Source of the DNA: Allobosea sp. TND4EK4
GTDB taxonomy: Bacteria; Pseudomonadota; Alphaproteobacteria; Rhizobiales; Beijerinckiaceae
Length of the DNA: 64,000 nucleotides
Assembly: GCF_900156025.1 (NCBI RefSeq)
Contig: NZ_FTMO01000010.1
Coordinates: forward strand, 1 to 64,000
Direction: 5' to 3'
The notes beneath the pieces are model-generated. The model saw nothing but the letters and a program-made list of their open reading frames with translations. It searched no databases and had not been told where the DNA came from. Shown in pieces: positions 15,707-22,590 of this stretch. Positions within the stretch are counted from its first letter, which is position 1, and each line of letters starts with the position of its first letter. Both the position numbers and the translations under genes were made by a program.

Positions 15707-16978
15707 ATGACGACAGCAGAACGAGCCGACGTGATGGTGCTGGGCGCCGGCATCATCGGCGTCAGCATCGCCCTTCATCTGCAGGAGCGCGGGCGCACGG
15801 TCATCCTCGTCGAGCGGGGCGAGCCGGGCGGCGAGACCAGCCACGGTAATGCCGGGCTGATCGAGCGCTCTTCGGTCGTGCCCTACGCCTTCCCGCGCGA
15901 TCTGACGACGCTGGCCGCATTCGCCTCCAACCGTTCGATCGCCGTCCGCTACAGCCCTGCGACCTTGCTGCGCATGGCGCCCTGGCTTGCACGCTATTGG
16001 TGGAACTCGGCACCGGCGCGGCTCGGCAGCCTCGGCCGGTCGATCCTGCCGCTGATCGAGCGCAGCATCGCCGAGCACCAGCGCTGGACGCGCGACGCCG
16101 GTACGCAGGATCTGTTGCGCGAGGGCGGGTGGATCGACCTCTACCGCCGCAAGGCTGGGCTGGAGCAGGCGCTGCGCTCCGCCAAGGCGCTGGCCTGCCA
16201 CGGGCTCGCCTATGACGTGCTCGGGCCGGGCGAGCTGGCGGCCCGCGAGCCGGGGCTCATGCAAGGCGCGGCGGAGGGCGCGATCCACTGGCGCGATCCG
16301 GTCACGGTCAGCGACCCCGGCGGGGTGACGCGTGCCTATGCGGCGCTGTTCGTCGCGCGAGGTGGCAGGCTCGCCCGGGGGGACGCGCTTTCGGCGCGGC
16401 AAGGCGATAAGGGCTGGCAGATCGAGGCGGACGGGCGCGACTGGCGCGCGGGCGACGCCGTGCTCGCCCTCGGGCCCTGGTCGAAGGAGTTCTACGAGCG
16501 TCTGGGCTATCGGTTTCCGCTCGGCTTCAAGCGCGGCTACCACATGCATTACGAGGTCGCGCCGGAGAGCGCGCCGCGCCACCCCATCTGCGATGCGCAG
16601 GCCGGTTTCGTGCTGACGCAGATGCAGCGCGGGGTGCGCCTGACGACGGGCATCGAGCTCGCCGACCGCGATGCGCGCTCCGACCCCTGGCAACTCGACC
16701 GGGCCGAGCAGGTCGCACGGCGCCTCATCCCGCTCGGGCGGCGCCTCGATGCCGAGCCCTGGCGCGGCGCTCGGCCCTGCCTGCCCGACATGCTCCCCGT
16801 GATCGGCCGGGCGCCGCGGCACCCGAACCTCTGGTTCGCCTTCGGCCATGCCCATCACGGTTTCACGCTGGGTCCCGCGACCGGGCGGCTGCTCGCCGAG
16901 GCCATGACCGGCGAGCCGACCTTCTGCGACATGACGCCTTTCGAGGCGGCCCGTTTTTCGCCGGGCCATCGCGCCTGA
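15707..16978 (+). CDS. FAD-dependent amine/D-amino-acid oxidoreductase (DadA-like, DAO family)
   Basis: Flavoprotein of 423 aa. The FAD dinucleotide motif VLGAGIIG is at residues 9-16 and the C-terminal FAD contact FGHAHHGFTLGPATGRLLAE-like stretch is near residue 380, both DAO-family features. A SHGNAGLI segment near residue 45 resembles DadA. Such enzymes oxidise D-amino acids or secondary amines, passing electrons to oxygen or the quinone pool. It is transcribed away from the RpiR operon and lies 125 bases upstream of a branched-chain-type importer, which suggests it oxidises the imported amino compound. The substrate is inferred. Confidence 0.87.
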   Translation: MTTAERADVMVLGAGIIGVSIALHLQERGRTVILVERGEPGGETSHGNAGLIERSSVVPYAFPRDLTTLAAFASNRSIAVRYSPATLLRMAPWLARYWWNSAPARLGSLGRSILPLIERSIAEHQRWTRDAGTQDLLREGGWIDLYRRKAGLEQALRSAKALACHGLAYDVLGPGELAAREPGLMQGAAEGAIHWRDPVTVSDPGGVTRAYAALFVARGGRLARGDALSARQGDKGWQIEADGRDWRAGDAVLALGPWSKEFYERLGYRFPLGFKRGYHMHYEVAPESAPRHPICDAQAGFVLTQMQRGVRLTTGIELADRDARSDPWQLDRAEQVARRLIPLGRRLDAEPWRGARPCLPDMLPVIGRAPRHPNLWFAFGHAHHGFTLGPATGRLLAEAMTGEPTFCDMTPFEAARFSPGHRA

Positions 16979-17103
16979 TGACCGGGCTTACCGCCCTCCA
17001 GGCCAAAGCGCAGCGCTTCCGATAATCTCGCCCATCCGATGGCTGGCGCTCACGAGAGACGCCGTCTAAGAGCTGTCGCTATAAGAAGATTGGGAGGATC
17101 GTC

Positions 17104-18240
17104 ATGAAGAGTTACGCAGTGTTGCTCGGCGTCGCTTTCGCGCTGTCGGCAGGTGCCCCGGCGCAGGCCGCCGATACCATCAAGCTCGGCATGGTGGCGG
17201 AACTGTCCGGTGCCGGCGCGCCGGCCGGAACCAACTGGCGCGACGGCGCCAAGCTCGCCGTTTCCGAGATCAACGCCGCCGGCGGCATCCTCGGCAAGAA
17301 GGTCGAGATGCCGGAGTTCGACACGCAGACCGATCCGCAGGTGTCCCGCGCGCTGGTGCAGAAGGCGATCGACGACGGCGTCGTCGCGATCATCGGCACG
17401 GTCTATTCGGGCTCGACCATGGTCAACATGCTGGTCGCCAAGCAGAACAGCATCCCGCAATTCGTCGGCTCCGAAGCGCCTGCCATCGTCGAGAAGGGCA
17501 ATCCCTTCGTCTACCGCACCTCTTCGGGCGCGCAGAAGGGCGTGCCGGCGCTGACGCCCTATTTCAAGGATACGCTGAAGGCCAAGAAGGTCGGCGTGGC
17601 CTGGGTCAACAACGAGTTCGGCAAGGGCGGACGCACCGTCTTCCTCGCCGAGATGAAGAAGGCCGGCATCGAGGTGGTCGCCGACGTCGCCTCCGAGCAG
17701 GCGCAGACGGACTATGCCGCCGACATCGCCAAGCTGAAGAGCGCCGGCCCGGACGCCGTCTTCGTCTACATGAACCAGGAGGAATCCGCCCGCTTCCTGA
17801 TCGAGGCCAGGAAGCAGGCGCTGCCGATGCCGCTCGTCGGCGAGGTGACGCTGACGGAGGCCAAGGTCATCGAGCTCGCCGGCCCGGCCGCGGAGGGCGC
17901 CATCGCCCATGTCGGCGTCACCGCCACGGCCACCGAGGTCCCCGGCATCGCGGCCTTCTCCAAGGCCTTCGAGGAGAGCTTCAAGCGCAAGCCGACCCAT
18001 GATGCGATCAAGGGCTATGTCGGCGTCTGGGCGACGAAATACGTCACCGAGAAGGTCGGCAAGGTGGATGGCGAAGCCTTCGCCAAGGCGATGAGCGGGC
18101 TGTGCCTCAAGGTCGCCGACCATCCGAAGATGCTGCTCGACACCTGCTGGGACAATCGCGGGGAAATGTCCCGCCCCAGCTTCATGGTGCAGGTGAAGAA
18201 CGGCGCGCCCGTCGTGATCGGCACCGTGCCGGCGAACTGA
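17104..18240 (+). CDS. Branched-chain amino-acid-type ABC importer binding protein
   Basis: Periplasmic receptor, 378 aa, with a Sec signal of about 22 residues (ends AQAA). The mature N terminus IKLGMVAELSGAGAPAG and the FVGSEAPAIVEKGNPFVYRT segment are typical of the LivJ/Peripla_BP_6 family. The ribosome site GGGAGGATCGTC precedes the ATG closely. It starts a five-gene importer operon. These receptors bind hydrophobic amino acids, amides, urea or aromatic acids; the DadA-like neighbour hints at a D-amino acid or amine. Confidence 0.92.
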   Translation: MKSYAVLLGVAFALSAGAPAQAADTIKLGMVAELSGAGAPAGTNWRDGAKLAVSEINAAGGILGKKVEMPEFDTQTDPQVSRALVQKAIDDGVVAIIGTVYSGSTMVNMLVAKQNSIPQFVGSEAPAIVEKGNPFVYRTSSGAQKGVPALTPYFKDTLKAKKVGVAWVNNEFGKGGRTVFLAEMKKAGIEVVADVASEQAQTDYAADIAKLKSAGPDAVFVYMNQEESARFLIEARKQALPMPLVGEVTLTEAKVIELAGPAAEGAIAHVGVTATATEVPGIAAFSKAFEESFKRKPTHDAIKGYVGVWATKYVTEKVGKVDGEAFAKAMSGLCLKVADHPKMLLDTCWDNRGEMSRPSFMVQVKNGAPVVIGTVPAN

Positions 18241-18254
18241 GGGCCTTCCTCTCC

Positions 18255-18279
18255 GGCCGCGGCAGCCGAAGCCGCGGCC
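18255..18279 (+). terminator. Hairpin between binding-protein and livH genes
   Basis: GGCCGCGGC (18255-18263) pairs perfectly with GCCGCGGCC (18271-18279) around a 7-base loop, and is followed by CTTT. It is immediately downstream of the binding-protein stop and 20 bases before livH. It probably acts as a partial terminator or 3' stabiliser so that the binding protein is made in excess of the membrane components. Confidence 0.65.
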
Positions 18280-18298
18280 TTTCGGGCGAGAAGACGCG

Positions 18299-19177
18299 AT
18301 GTCCCAATTCCTGCAGGTCCTGCTCTCCGGCCTCGCGACCGGCGCCGTCTACGCGCTCGTCGCGATCGGCTTCACGCTCGTCTGGCAGGCCGCCCAGACG
18401 GTGAATTTCGCGCAGGGCGAGTTCGTCATGCTGCCCGCCTTCTTCGTGCTGGTCGGCATGAACTGGCTCGGCCTGTCCTTCTGGATCTCGCTTCTGTTCG
18501 GGCTTGCGGTGTCGGTGCTGCTGCTCGGCCTCGTCTTCAAGAAGCTGGTCGTCGAGCCGATCCTGCCTCATGGCGGCATCACGCTGATCATCGCGACGAT
18601 GGCGCTCGGCATCCTGCTGAAGGAGAGCGCCAAGGAATTCTACGGCGCCGAGGCGCAGCCCTTCCCGGCGCTGTTTCCCGGCGATCCCATCAACATCCTC
18701 GGCGCCGCCGTCTCCCTGCGCGACCTGATGAATCTCGCGATCTCGCTGGGTGTCGTGATGCTGCTGACGCTCTTCCTCAACCGTACGCGCACCGGCCGCT
18801 GCATGCAGGCCACGGCGCAAAACCCGGGCGTCGCAGAAATCCTCGGCGTCGATGTCAAGCGGATGGTGCTCTACACCTTCCTGATCAACGCCGCGCTCGC
18901 CGCGCTGGCCTCATTCCTGATCACGCCGGTCTATCTCGCCAAGTTCTCCAACGGAGAGACGCTGGGGCTGATCGCCTTCATCGCGGCCATCGTCGGCGGC
19001 TTCAACCAGATTCGCGGCGCGCTCGTCGGCGGCCTGCTGATCGGCGTGCTCGACAATCTGACGGCGACCTATGTCACCGCGCAGTACCGTGCAGCCCTGC
19101 CGCTGATCCTGCTCATTGCGATCATCCTGCTGCGTCCGCAAGGCATCATGGGCACCTCCGAGGGGAGGACCGTCTGA
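18299..19177 (+). CDS. livH: Branched-chain-type ABC importer permease LivH
   Basis: Inner-membrane permease, 292 aa with about eight helices. The family motif TVNFAQGEFVML is near residues 35-46, and the conserved FIAAIVGGFNQIRGALVGGLLIG stretch (shown as IVGGFNQIRGALVGG) is near residue 230. It is the first membrane component of the operon and its stop overlaps the livM start by one base. Confidence 0.92.
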   Translation: MSQFLQVLLSGLATGAVYALVAIGFTLVWQAAQTVNFAQGEFVMLPAFFVLVGMNWLGLSFWISLLFGLAVSVLLLGLVFKKLVVEPILPHGGITLIIATMALGILLKESAKEFYGAEAQPFPALFPGDPINILGAAVSLRDLMNLAISLGVVMLLTLFLNRTRTGRCMQATAQNPGVAEILGVDVKRMVLYTFLINAALAALASFLITPVYLAKFSNGETLGLIAFIAAIVGGFNQIRGALVGGLLIGVLDNLTATYVTAQYRAALPLILLIAIILLRPQGIMGTSEGRTV

Positions 19178-20157
19178 TGCGCGTTCCCTGGCGGCTGCTC
19201 GCGGTCCTGCTGCTGCTGGCTGCGGCGATCCTGATCCCGCTCGGCCAGAAGAACTATCTGATCTATGTGCTGACCTCCTGGCTGATCTTCTCGATCGCGG
19301 CGATGGGCCTGAACCTGACGCTCGGCTATGCCGGGCAGATCTCGCTGGCGCAGGCCTCCTTCATGGCGATCGGCGCCTATACGACGGCGCTGATGACCCT
19401 GGCCGGCTGGCACTGGCTGGTGGCGCTGCCGATCGGGCTCGTGCTGTGCTTCGTCGTGGGGCTCGTGCTCGGCTACCCTGCGCTGCGGGTGAAGGGCCAT
19501 TTCCTCGCCTTCGTGACGCTGGCCTTCAACACGCTGGTCTTCCTCCTGCTGCGCAACGAGGAGTGGCTGACGGGCGGGACCTATGGCCTCTCCGGCATGC
19601 CGAGGCCGGATCTTGGCCTGTTCTCCACCGACAAGCAGCTCTCGTTCTATTACTTCACGCTCGGCGTCGCGGTCATCGCGGCCCTGGCCATGTGGGGCAT
19701 CGTGCGCTCGCCCTGGGGGCGGGCCTTCAAGGCCTTGCGCGAGAACCCGGTGCGGGCGGAAAGCCTGGGCGTCGATACGCGGCGGGTGACGCTGCTCGCC
19801 TTCGCGATCGGCTCGGCCTATGGCGGGCTTGCGGGCGCGCTGGTCACGCCGCTCGTGCAGTTCATCGAGCCCGGCTCGTTCGGCCTCGCCCATTCGCTGC
19901 GCGTCCTGCTGATGGTCGTGGTCGGCGGCGCGGGCTCTTTCTTCGGGCCCTTTATCGGCGCGGCCGTGGTGATCCTGCTGCCCGAGGTGCTGCGCTTCAC
20001 CGAGGGCTACTACCTCATCATCTATTCGGGCCTCGTCATCGTCATGCTGGTCTTCGTGCCCTCGGGCCTGATCGGCATCTGGGGCCGGCTGCGCGACAGG
20101 TTCCGGCCGCAGCGCCAGATGCGCGGCGACATGCCGGAGGGGGCGCGCCTGCCATGA
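19177..20157 (+). CDS. livM: Branched-chain-type ABC importer permease LivM
   Basis: Inner-membrane permease, 326 aa. LTLGYAGQISLAQASFMAIG near residue 48 is the LivM signature, and VVVGGAGSFFGPFIGA near residue 247 matches the second conserved loop. It partners LivH. The ATG shares one base with the livH stop, and its own TGA overlaps the livG start (ATGA), so the two are translationally coupled. Confidence 0.92.
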   Translation: MRVPWRLLAVLLLLAAAILIPLGQKNYLIYVLTSWLIFSIAAMGLNLTLGYAGQISLAQASFMAIGAYTTALMTLAGWHWLVALPIGLVLCFVVGLVLGYPALRVKGHFLAFVTLAFNTLVFLLLRNEEWLTGGTYGLSGMPRPDLGLFSTDKQLSFYYFTLGVAVIAALAMWGIVRSPWGRAFKALRENPVRAESLGVDTRRVTLLAFAIGSAYGGLAGALVTPLVQFIEPGSFGLAHSLRVLLMVVVGGAGSFFGPFIGAAVVILLPEVLRFTEGYYLIIYSGLVIVMLVFVPSGLIGIWGRLRDRFRPQRQMRGDMPEGARLP

Positions 20158-20900
20158 CCGGCCCGGTCCTCTCCGTCCGCAACATCGAGAAGAGCTTCGG
20201 CGGCATCCGCGCCGTGCGCGGCGTCTCCTTCGACGTGCGCAAGGGCGAGGTGCTGGGGCTGATCGGCCCCAACGGCTCGGGCAAGTCGACCCTGTTCAAC
20301 TGCATCCTTGGGCAATTGCTGCCGGATGCCGGCGAAGTCTCGGTGAATGGCCGGCCGGTCTCGGGCCTGCGGGCTTCTCACCTCAACCGCCTCGGTGTCG
20401 GCCGCACCTTCCAGCAATTGTCGGTGTTTCCGAAGATGACGGTGCTCGACAACATCATCCTGGCCGGGCAGGAGCACCATGGCACGATGCTCTCGCGCCT
20501 GTTCGGGGCCCCGGATGCCGGGTTGACGCAGGAAGCGGAGCGCATGATCGCGTTCTTCCGCCTCAATCACCTGCGCGACGAGCTCGCCGGCTCGCTCTCC
20601 TACGGGCAGCAGAAGCTGGTCGATGCGGCGATGGCCTTCATGGCGGGCCCGAGCCTCGTGCTGCTCGACGAGCCGGCGGGCGGCGTCAACCTGACGATGC
20701 TGTCGCATTTCAAGGACCGGCTCGCCGCCTACAACGCCGAGCACGGGACGACCTTCGTGGTAATCGAGCACAACATGGAATTCGTGATGAGCCTGTGCAC
20801 GCGCATCATCGTGCTCGCGGAAGGCGCGATCATCGCCGAGGGCACGCCCGAGGAGATCCGGTCGAACCCGACCGTCATCGACGCCTATCTCGGGGGCTGA
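20154..20900 (+). CDS. livG: Branched-chain-type ABC importer ATPase LivG
   Basis: ATP-binding subunit of 248 aa. Walker A GPNGSGKST is near residues 38-46, the QQL segment near 83 follows the FQQL Q-loop, the signature is the LivG-type LSYGQQK near 155, and Walker B LVLLDEPAGG near 173. The AGGVN stretch and the HNMEFVM switch are typical of LivG. I placed the start at 20154 (MTGPVLSV), overlapping livM; the longer open frame lies over livM out of frame. Confidence 0.93.
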   Translation: MTGPVLSVRNIEKSFGGIRAVRGVSFDVRKGEVLGLIGPNGSGKSTLFNCILGQLLPDAGEVSVNGRPVSGLRASHLNRLGVGRTFQQLSVFPKMTVLDNIILAGQEHHGTMLSRLFGAPDAGLTQEAERMIAFFRLNHLRDELAGSLSYGQQKLVDAAMAFMAGPSLVLLDEPAGGVNLTMLSHFKDRLAAYNAEHGTTFVVIEHNMEFVMSLCTRIIVLAEGAIIAEGTPEEIRSNPTVIDAYLGG

Positions 20901-20903
20901 GCC

Positions 20904-21641
20904 ATGCTCGAACTCCGCGATGTCCATGGCGGCTACGGCAAGATCACCATCCTGAACGGGGTCTCCTTCGCCATTCCGAAGGCCTCGATCACCACCGTGA
21001 TCGGCCCGAACGGCGCCGGCAAATCGACCGTGTTCAAGGCGATCTTCGGCCTTCTCGCCATCCAGTCCGGGCAGATCCTGCTGGAGGGGCAGGATGTCAC
21101 GCGCCAGACGCCGCGCCAGATGATCGCCCGCGGGGTCACCTACGTGCCGCAGGGCCGCAACGTCGTCCCGCAGCTCTCGGTTTACCACAATCTGGAGCTG
21201 GGCGGCATCACGGCGCCCGATCAGGGCAAGGTCAAGGCCCGGATCGAGCAGGTGATGGACCAGTTCCCGATGCTGCGCGAATTCAAGGATCGCAAGGCGG
21301 TCGAATTGTCCGGCGGGCAGCAGAAGCAGCTCGAAGTCGCGCGCGCCCTGCTGCTCGACCCCAAGCTCATCCTGATCGACGAGCCCTCTATCGGCCTCTC
21401 GCCCAATCTCGTTCAGGAGGTGTTCCGCACCCTGACGCGCCTGCGCGACCAGGGCGTCTCGGTGCTGATGGTCGAGCAGAACGCCAAGGCCGCCCTCGCC
21501 ATGTCCGATTACGGGCTCGTGCTCGAGCTCGGTCAGACGCGCCTGCACGACAGGGCCGACAAGCTGCTTGCCGACCCACGCGTGGGGCAGCTTTTCCTCG
21601 GCGGCCATGTCGCCGCCGCCGACGCGGCTGAAGGCGTCTAG
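20904..21641 (+). CDS. livF: Branched-chain-type ABC importer ATPase LivF
   Basis: Second ATPase of the importer, 245 aa. Walker A GPNGAGKST is near residues 34-42, the family-specific YVPQGRNVVPQLSV at about 82-95, signature LSGGQQKQLEVARAL near 136 and Walker B LILIDEPSIGL near 156. It starts three bases after the livG stop and ends the operon, which is followed by the stem-loop at 21656-21702. Confidence 0.93.
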   Translation: MLELRDVHGGYGKITILNGVSFAIPKASITTVIGPNGAGKSTVFKAIFGLLAIQSGQILLEGQDVTRQTPRQMIARGVTYVPQGRNVVPQLSVYHNLELGGITAPDQGKVKARIEQVMDQFPMLREFKDRKAVELSGGQQKQLEVARALLLDPKLILIDEPSIGLSPNLVQEVFRTLTRLRDQGVSVLMVEQNAKAALAMSDYGLVLELGQTRLHDRADKLLADPRVGQLFLGGHVAAADAAEGV

Positions 21642-21655
21642 TCCATCACCTCGGT

Positions 21656-21702
21656 GCCTGCGGCTGCCCGCCCGCCCGCTGTCGCGTGCAGCCGAGGCAG
21701 GC
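21656..21702 (+). terminator. Stem-loop after livF
   Basis: GCCTGC and GGCTGC (21656-21667) pair with GCAGCC (21688-21693) and GCAGGC (21697-21702), leaving a 3-base bulge. It begins 14 bases after the livF stop. There is no T-run, so it may stabilise the 3' end or assist Rho-dependent ending. Confidence 0.45.
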
Positions 21703-21953
21703 GAGGCGTCACCGCGGCAAGGTCCCGATGGCGAAGGGGCGAAATCACCAGGGTTGCAGAGCGGGGGTGGGCCGGGGGCGGGCTCCAGGCATCCGGCGGA
21801 TCCAAAAAACCCGGCTTCCTTTGCGGCAGGCGTGTCGCCGGTCATCAGACCATCTCCGCGGAGCGAGCCGCTGGCACGAAATGGCAAGTCCCGGCGAAGG
21901 CTGGAGGCTAATCGCAAGGCGGGCCCTACCGCTTCTCAAGAGGATGCCGTTTC
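21703..21953. other. Leader region of the HdeA-like gene
   Basis: The gap between livF and the HdeA-like gene is 312 bases in all. Beyond the stem-loop at its left end, the recognisable content is a 19-base element at 21872-21890 that recurs upstream of the gene at 25064. No open frame here looks coding. Confidence 0.5.
21872..21912 (+). promoter_or_regulatory. Shared promoter-like element, copy 1
   Basis: TGGCACGAAATGGCAAGTC at 21872-21890 recurs with one change at 24989-25007. In both copies a CTA triplet (GGCTAAT here) follows after exactly 17 bases, as a -35/-10 pair would. It ends 63 bases before the ATG of the HdeA-like gene, in the same orientation. The sigma factor or regulator that would read it is unknown to me. 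Confidence 0.5.
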
Positions 21954-22505
21954 ATGAAAATCTCGACCACCGGATGGAGCGCCGCTGCGCTGATCTGCGC
22001 CATCATGTTCGCCTCTGGTGCCTCGGCGCAGGTGCGTTACGACATGAGCAAGGCCACCTGCTCGGACTACGAGGCTATGGCGCCGGGGGCCAAGCGCGAC
22101 TTTGCTGCCTGGATGAGCGGCTGGTTCAACGGCAAGGCCGGGCGGACCGAGATCAATCTTCAGGTCTACCATGCGAATATCACCACGATGCAGCAATGGT
22201 GCGCGTCCAACCGCTCCGCTCCCGTGATGTCGCTGATCGAAGCGGCGTCCCGCAATGCCAAGCCGAGCCAGGGCGGCCCGGCCTCGATCGACGTTGCGGC
22301 GATTTCCTGCGGGGACTTCCTCGGCACCGATCCCGAAGCCCAGCTGATCGTCACGGCCTGGACGGCGGGCTATGCCGCCGCGAACAGGAATGCCGCTGTG
22401 ATCGACGCGAAGGGCTTCGCCAAGCAGGAAAAGGCCGTCCACACAGCCTGTGCCAAGAACAAGAAGCAGTTGCTGCTGACGGCCGTCGGCAAGAACTGGA
22501 AGTAG
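21954..22505 (+). CDS. Secreted protein with two tandem HdeA-like modules
   Basis: A 183-aa periplasmic protein with a Sec signal of about 25 residues (ends ASGASA). The mature part is an internal duplication: Cys36 and Cys83 are 47 residues apart, and Cys119 and Cys166 are also 47 apart, at an offset of 83. Trp53 aligns with Trp136, Gly56 with Gly139 and Trp57 with Tyr140. One disulfide per unit and the small helical size resemble the acid-stress chaperone HdeA, which has a single such domain. A role in protecting periplasmic proteins is inference; sequence similarity to HdeA is remote and should be tested by structure prediction. Confidence 0.75.
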   Translation: MKISTTGWSAAALICAIMFASGASAQVRYDMSKATCSDYEAMAPGAKRDFAAWMSGWFNGKAGRTEINLQVYHANITTMQQWCASNRSAPVMSLIEAASRNAKPSQGGPASIDVAAISCGDFLGTDPEAQLIVTAWTAGYAAANRNAAVIDAKGFAKQEKAVHTACAKNKKQLLLTAVGKNWK

Positions 22506-22560
22506 CAGCCCCGTTCCAGGGCGCGTGCCGCGCCGCCCTCCTACTCGAGGGGTGACGATC

Positions 22561-22587
22561 GAGCCGGGCCGGCCTTGATGCCGGCTC
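22561..22587. terminator. Hairpin between convergent genes
   Basis: GAGCCGG (22561-22567) pairs with CCGGCTC (22581-22587). It sits between the HdeA-like gene on the plus strand and the cytochrome gene on the minus strand, and could serve both. There is no clear T-run on either side. Confidence 0.4.
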
Positions 22588-22590
22588 GGT

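Noticed and set aside
21872..21890. Reading TGGCACGAAATGGCAAG as a sigma54 promoter
   Set aside because: The GG and GC doublets are 9 bases apart instead of the strict 10, and the -12 part does not read TTGC.
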